This document shows, one piece after another, positions 58,834-64,000 of a stretch of 64,000 nucleotides of DNA. The stretch lies in assembly GCF_030272615.1 (NCBI RefSeq), contig NC_081406.1, positions 232,614,396 to 232,678,395 on the forward strand, read 5' to 3'. Each line of letters opens with the position of its first letter. Position 1 is the stretch's first letter. The DNA comes from Cryptomeria japonica. Its lineage: Eukaryota; Streptophyta; Pinopsida; Cupressales; Cupressaceae. The position numbers and the translations under genes were made by a program. Below the pieces are notes generated by a model. It ran no database searches, was not told where the DNA came from, and was given only the letters and a program-made list of their open reading frames with translations.

Positions 58834-60351
58834 TTGATGGACAATTATGTCTCTACTATCATCATCAAGGACAAAAACCCTGAGAATTCTACCCAGAGAC
58901 CCAAAATTGTCCTAAAAGGAATCGGATCTTCTTCTGAACCTACCTCTGAATGTCATGTTACAACTCATCGAGGCAAATTCACTTTGCAAGGTGCTCAAGC
59001 TAAAAATACCACTTCCTCATCAACCAAGCCTAAGTATGACCTTGAAGAACAGTTAGGGAAGACACCCGCACTCATCTCCATCCTTGAGCTTTTACGCATA
59101 TCCCCCGCACATAAAGCCATTCTTGACAAAATCTTGAGAGACACTTTTGTCCCTACTAATATGAACGTGGACCAGTTTCAAGCCATGGTGGAATACCTTT
59201 CCATTCCACACTCCCTTACATTCACAGATGTCGATGACACCTTCGTAAGTCAACCACATAATGCACCATTACACATTGAAGCCTTCATACACAAACATAG
59301 AATCAAACAAGTCCTAATAGATGGAGGAGTAGGTCTAAACATTTGTACATTGAGCACTATTAAACAATTGGGATATTCTGACAAAGGTATGAATTCTACA
59401 AACAAAATTACCATCAAAGCATATGATGATGAAGAGCGTTCATCCAAGGAAACAATCACCTTACCTCTCAGAGTTGGGTTAGTTACAAAAGATGTGGTTT
59501 GTCAAGTCCTAGACCTTGATCTCACATACAACATACTCTTGGGACGCCCATGGATTCATGAAATGAGCACAGTCCCATCTACATATCATCGATGCATCAA
59601 GTTTCCACACAATGGAGTTGAAGTGACCGTCAAAGTTGACCCAAATCCATTCATATATTGCAACAATCTACAACCTAGATCAGAAATAACACTCCCAGTC
59701 AATCGAGAAGCTATTCCTTCATCAGCATATGTGGATCCAGAATCCTTGAAAGCTTTTACATCAAAGCAAATAGAGCTCAAAGAAAAATTCAAGATTAAAG
59801 ACCTAGGATGTGGTGAGTATATCTTTCATGTTGATCAACTCCCACTATCTCCTAAGGTATTCAATCAATGGGAACAATCTACAAACAATTTTCAATGCCA
59901 AGGAATTGGGTGTGAACCACCTAGTGTTGTGGCTACTAAGTCTGAATGCAAATCTCCTCTAGTGGTGCAAGTGTCTTTTGATATCAATAGTCCTAAGAGT
60001 GGTTCCAACGAAGAATCTATTGAGCGTATCACCAGCCCTCTTGAGAGCTCACATAGCCTTACCATATCATCCACTCATTCCATTTCCACTCCACTTCCAG
60101 ACTTGGATCAACAAGAATCACAAAAGCCCTTATACATTGGGGACCAAAAATCAAGCTTTGAAAAGAAAAATCTAAAATTCAAAAATAAAGAAAAGTCTTT
60201 TAGTCCAAATCAAAATCAAAAGCTATTGGACTCTACAAAAATCAAAGTCAAGGATAAAAATCCTATGAAAGAAAAAGAACAAGAGTTGATCTCTCCTAAT
60301 ATCAAAATAACTAGGGGCAAAAGTTCCAAAATTTCAAGCCAAAAAGACTAG
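58834..60351 (+). CDS. pol: Aspartic protease region of copy B
   Basis: 505 open codons in the same frame as gag, separated from it by one TAG. Active site VLIDGGVGLNICTL at about 59311-59352 (Asp-Gly-Gly instead of Asp-Ser/Thr-Gly, as in Tat/Athila-type proteases). C-terminal motif YNILLGRPWIHEM at about 59528-59566. The last 200 codons are Ser/Lys-rich without known fold. In a complete element RT would follow; here the frame stops at 60349-60351 and RT is absent. Confidence 0.8.
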   Translation: MMDNYVSTIIIKDKNPENSTQRPKIVLKGIGSSSEPTSECHVTTHRGKFTLQGAQAKNTTSSSTKPKYDLEEQLGKTPALISILELLRISPAHKAILDKILRDTFVPTNMNVDQFQAMVEYLSIPHSLTFTDVDDTFVSQPHNAPLHIEAFIHKHRIKQVLIDGGVGLNICTLSTIKQLGYSDKGMNSTNKITIKAYDDEERSSKETITLPLRVGLVTKDVVCQVLDLDLTYNILLGRPWIHEMSTVPSTYHRCIKFPHNGVEVTVKVDPNPFIYCNNLQPRSEITLPVNREAIPSSAYVDPESLKAFTSKQIELKEKFKIKDLGCGEYIFHVDQLPLSPKVFNQWEQSTNNFQCQGIGCEPPSVVATKSECKSPLVVQVSFDINSPKSGSNEESIERITSPLESSHSLTISSTHSISTPLPDLDQQESQKPLYIGDQKSSFEKKNLKFKNKEKSFSPNQNQKLLDSTKIKVKDKNPMKEKEQELISPNIKITRGKSSKISSQKD

Positions 60352-60606
60352 TTGTTGATCCAAAGTTTCCATCATGTCATCTTAATTTCACTTCTTTTCA
60401 CAATCATAAGCCTTCATAACTCATCCACTTGTTCCGCACATCCTTTCCCTTCTAGCGATACATCATGGACCTTTAATGGAGATTCCTCAAGGGACTTTGT
60501 TATCAGGGATGCCCTAACTTCTTCAAGTGACCTGCATACGGGCCTGTGTAGTCCACACATTAGTAATTCTATCTCAGTTCCCTTATCAAGGAAGACAAAC
60601 ACTTGA
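60352..60606 (+). other. Sequence at the deletion in pol of copy B
   Basis: 84 open codons in the gag-pro frame (SSDTSWTFNGDSSRDFVIRD) with no recognised motif, ending in TGA. It takes the place of RT, RNase H and the integrase core, which are ~2.5-3 kb in related elements. It may be filler or the remains of the connection domain. Confidence 0.4.
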
Positions 60607-60614
60607 GCTACACA

Positions 60615-60870
60615 TCATTCAGTCAAGGAATGTTGTAGTTACAATCATAAGGTTAAGCCTCACACATTTGAGGTGGGTGACTTAGTTCTCAGAAAAAATC
60701 CTAAAAATCAGCAAGATAGAGAGAAGAAGGGCAAATTCGAACCAAACTGGCTTGGTCCTTACATCATCACAATAGCCTATGGATCCGGTGCATATCAGCT
60801 CTCAACTATAGAGGGCGAACCTTTAGAGGATCCTATCAACAACATGCACCTTCACAAGTTTTACACATAG
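60615..60870 (+). pseudogene. pol: Integrase C-terminal domain of copy B
   Basis: SYNHKVKPHTFEVGDLVLRK, then KKGKFEPNWLGPYIITIAYG and AYQLSTIEGEPLEDP, ending HLHKFYT and TAG. This is the GPY/F-like module at the end of Ty3/gypsy integrases. It is in the same frame as gag-pro. The catalytic core is absent. Confidence 0.88.
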
Positions 60871-62026
60871 CTCTTTAGAGTATCCTAATTCAAAAAAATC
60901 AAAAAATCAAAAATACAAAAAAAATCATAAAAATAAAAAATTGTTACTTGGTGAAAACCTGGAAAACAGGTGCCTTGTGACACACAAAAAAAAAAAATCG
61001 AAAAAAGTAAAGAGAAATAATTTCGTCCAATGGTGAAAACCACTTTGGTGGTGCCCTGGGAAAGTACCATGGTGAAAATTGAGTCACCAGCACCATGCAT
61101 AGAGACATTGCTCCTCCGTCCTTCAGGATTCCATTTCATCCTTCACTTTGCACACACTCACAGCCTATTCATCCACAATAAAATTACCCATTCCCATCAT
61201 GGCTTGTCATTGATCTACCTAAGATTGGTTAGCCATTCATAATAATCCCTCCTTTTCACCTTTTCATCCATAATAAATTAGATCCTATCTGTGGCTAAGG
61301 CAAATCCTACGTCTAGTGATGGGTGTGGAACTAAGAACATCACATGTTTCGCGGAGTACAGTTTCTTCTAGTTTTCTTCAGTCTATCCATGCACAATCCA
61401 CAATAAAGCAACATTTGCATCACCAATCTACAAGAAAGTTTCATCTTCATCGCAATAAAGTATCAATTTCATGGATTCAGTCAGTTTCAGATGAGACACA
61501 ACAACAACTATGGGCTTCAACAAATCAAATCTTTCAATAGACTCAGACAACATATGGTTCAGTGCGATCTATCCTTTTTGTGAAAGTAAACATTGTGACC
61601 ACAATCAAATAAGACTTATACAAGTGACAAGAGACACTAAACTTGAGGACTACAGTGGATGTTGGTGTCGAGTCTTGGTTTTCTTTTGATTTTTATCTTT
61701 TGGTGACATGTCTTTTAGCTTTTCCAGGATGTCTCTGACTAGAGATTTTATCTCCATGATGTCTTTGACTAGAAAGGTGAGGATGGGTTATCGTCACCTA
61801 TTTGTATTTGTTGTCTGTGGATTGTCTCTTAGTAAAGCTATGACTTGTCCAAGGATATGAGGACACTGTGAGTCTAGTGTGAACTGGGGCATTCCTTGTT
61901 TGTGACTGTCTTATCTCCATGCAAACAGGTACAATGACTTTCTGGGTCGAACATATGCCTGGATTGTCATAACCTACTTGCCATAATAAAGCTCAATGAT
62001 GATAATGCACAAGAAGCTCTTTTCAC
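60871..62026 (+). other. 3' region of copy B not represented in copy A
   Basis: No gene. Three ATGGTGAAAA-type repeats lie at 60949, 61029 and 61068. 61270-61560 holds several CACAATCCACAATAAAG and CATC-rich stretches. Ends where the match with window position 1 begins. Confidence 0.6.
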
Positions 62027-62576
62027 TTTCATATCTTCTATCTTCCATCCCCCTTTCTTGATTGACCTCCATCATCCTTCTTGAGTTCATGTAGCCTGCT
62101 ATCACATGACTGAGTATAATGACACGCCAAAAATATCTGCATTTCATGTAGTTGCACCTGCATTACCACATATTAAGCATTTCATACATACATATAGATA
62201 TCACAATCACATCATATCCTGCACACAACACATGTTAACACATTTTATATTCTCATCATGTAAATAATCATTTGCATTATCATATTCATTTGCATTTCAT
62301 ACATTCAAATTTGCATTTGCATAACATATAAAACATAAAAGAACAAAAATATTGCATTTCATCATGTGCATATTTGCATCCATATCATAACCATCACATA
62401 GAAACATACATCATGAAACATCTCATCACATAGGTATGCATGCATATAGCTGCCGCAAAGATGAATCATCTCATATATATAATCATAAGTGTCATGATAC
62501 AATGATGTCAAAATCATATGGCTACAATCACCCATAGGTGTCTACATCATCATACAAAATGGTACAAAACTGATAC

Positions 62577-62960
62577 ATAAGAACCCAATAATCACTGTTG
62601 TCAATACTGTTGGTAGTGCTAATCTTGTCCATGTCATGGTATCCCAGGCCACATGTCCCACCCTCATCTCCAGCCTCGGATCCTAGAACACTTGTCTCAA
62701 TGCATCCCTATCTCTGTCTCGATCATAGGAACTAACTCCCCATTGATTGGTATCCTCAAAATCCTATATACATCCTCTAAGTTGATTGTCATCTCACCCA
62801 TTGGCAAATGAAACGTACATGTCTCTGAGTGCCATCTCTCAGCCAGCACAGTCAGCAATCCCATGTTCGCCTAAAACTCAGGCACATACAAAATGAATCG
62901 CAGACCCATAACCTCAATCACGGCTTTGTCCTCAAATATCAGCTTTGGTCATAACCTCTG
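62577..62960 (-). pseudogene. Antisense PMD remnant, copy B
   Basis: Homologous to 701-1150: MGLLTVLAERWHSETC, FHLPMGEM, LEDVYRILRIPINGE. A one-base deletion relative to copy A, in the Tyr-Asp codons near 62730, breaks the frame, and a TAG follows RQVF. Upstream frame continues as DKAVIEVMGLRFILYVPEF. Two copies with different lesions indicate that the domain belonged to the family and was not a single capture in one copy. Confidence 0.65.
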
Positions 62961-63034
62961 AGTCAATGGGAATCTCTCTCATGACTTCAGCATAGCTAGG
63001 TACTCCTGTAGTCAAGCAAATCAATCATGTCAGT

Positions 63035-63335
63035 CATAGTGGCATTCCCTGTTCATCACAAAATGCTGCTCTTTATCCTAGTGCTTATATTTATCATATG
63101 GCGCTATTTATCCTAGTGACACTCACTGTTCATCACAAAGTGTTGCTATTTATCCTAGTGGTACTCCCTGTTCATCACAAAGTACTACGTGTTTTTGCAC
63201 TCCCTGTTCATCACAAAGTGCTACTTACATTTGCACTCACTGTTCATCACAAAGTGCTGCTCTCATATTAGTACTCCCTGTTCATCACAAAGTACTATGT
63301 CTTGGTACTCCCTATTCATCACAATGTGTCTCGAT
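63035..63335. repeat. Degenerate tandem array, core CTGTTCATCACAAAGT (copy B)
   Basis: Seven or more copies, unit spacing about 35-50 bases; homologous to 1225-1505 but with different unit order and spacers, so the arrays change by unequal exchange. Confidence 0.85.
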
Positions 63336-63539
63336 CTATCTTATCCTAGGGCCTCTGCTTGAGTGTATCCTCTTAAGTAGTTTCCTAATTGGCAACGTAT
63401 GTTCTATTACAGAATTGTCAATCCTAGCCCTATCTGCTATTCTAGTCTTTCCTAGAGGATCTGCTTGAGTGTATCCTCTCAACAACTTATCCAATCGACA
63501 GCGTATGTTCATCATAGAACTGCCGATTTGCCCTAGAAG

Positions 63540-63775
63540 ACATAAATGCACATTTTAGGCACACACGTGCTTTCATTACATAAACATGCTTGCTCTGCAC
63601 AGACGCGCCTGTCCTGCACAAACGTGCCTGCTCTAAACAAATGCGCCTGAAATTCATAGACGCGCCTAGCACAAATGCAGACGCACCTAGCCAGCATAGA
63701 CGCGGCTGACACCAATGCAGACGTGCCTAGCCAACATAGACACGCCTGGCACCAACGCAGATGCGCCTACACGTT
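63540..63775. repeat. Array of CAGACGCGCCTG units (copy B)
   Basis: About ten units of the type CACAGACGCGCCTG or CATAGACGCGCCTAGC at 20-25-base spacing. Reverse-complementary in core to the leader arrays (CGTCTGTG). Confidence 0.82.
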
Positions 63776-64000
63776 TTTGACATTTTTGACATTATACCAA
63801 AAGCGCATTTATTGCACTACCTAACATGCATTTATGACAACAATTAATGTGGCAAAGTACAAGGATGTTTTGCGATACTTACCAGCTCTCTTGCATCTGT
63901 TGGCCTCTGAAATCGAAGAACATGATCGTATCTGTGCACCAATGCCATCGTGGCTAACTATTGCTGCTCTATTCTCGCTCCGCACTCTGATCTCTTGGAT

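Larger units (their letters stand above)
53656..64000 (+). mobile_element. Tat-type Ty3/gypsy element, internally deleted (copy B, open at the right edge)
   Basis: 5' LTR, a long leader with repeats, gag and protease in one frame, integrase C-terminus, and the long 3' region that matches copy A. RT, RNase H and the integrase core are missing between 60351 and about 60650. The 3' LTR lies beyond the window. Left flank ATTTT. The retained protein types (knuckle with His in place of the second Cys, protease DGG) and the leader motif TTGGCACGCCCAGTGGGAC fit the Tat/Ogre group. Confidence 0.85.

Overview
The window looks like heterochromatin from a plant nuclear genome, most likely a very large, repeat-rich one such as a conifer or other gymnosperm. 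It is AT-rich and has no operons or bacterial signals. I could recognise no intact host gene, tRNA or rRNA. Almost all interpretable sequence belongs to plant LTR retrotransposons or L1-type LINEs. The species is inference; the element families are read from motifs.

Layout: (1) 1-3165 is the 3' end of a Ty3/gypsy Tat-type element, with an antisense plant-mobile-domain (PMD) remnant, repeat arrays, a polypurine tract (PPT) and the 3' LTR. (2) 3166-13609 is the 3' end of an older unidentified LTR element, interrupted by a 9.5-kb minus-strand Sirevirus-like copia element (3383-12915, TSD AGGAT). That element keeps a gag coiled-coil/zinc-knuckle region and a long env-like ORF but has no pol, and itself contains two solo LTRs. 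(3) 14573-36580 is one compound insertion of four LTRs alternating with three ~0.73-kb internal segments. It was later invaded by a chromovirus (18632-24790), a copia element (25468-32144, with its own solo LTR) and a 5'-truncated LINE (33587-36053). (4) 36902-45568 is a decayed minus-strand L1-type LINE with a solo LTR inside. (5) 45578-49800 holds remnants of further LTR elements. (6) 49801-53655 is AT-rich and largely unassigned. (7) 53656-64000 is a second Tat-type element, running off the right edge, that keeps gag-protease in one frame but has lost RT, RNase H and the integrase core.

The genes do not form a pathway; they are layers of insertion. Target-site duplications and restored reading frames give the order: old LTR element, then the tandem array, then the copia element, then a solo LTR in its gag gene. 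Most coding regions carry stops, predominantly TAG, and all annotated elements here appear non-autonomous. The most interesting points are the tandem LTR/internal array, a LINE with an extra env-like ORF downstream of RNase H, the antisense PMD domain and inverted repeat arrays of the Tat family, and the repeated pattern of pol loss with gag or env-like retention.
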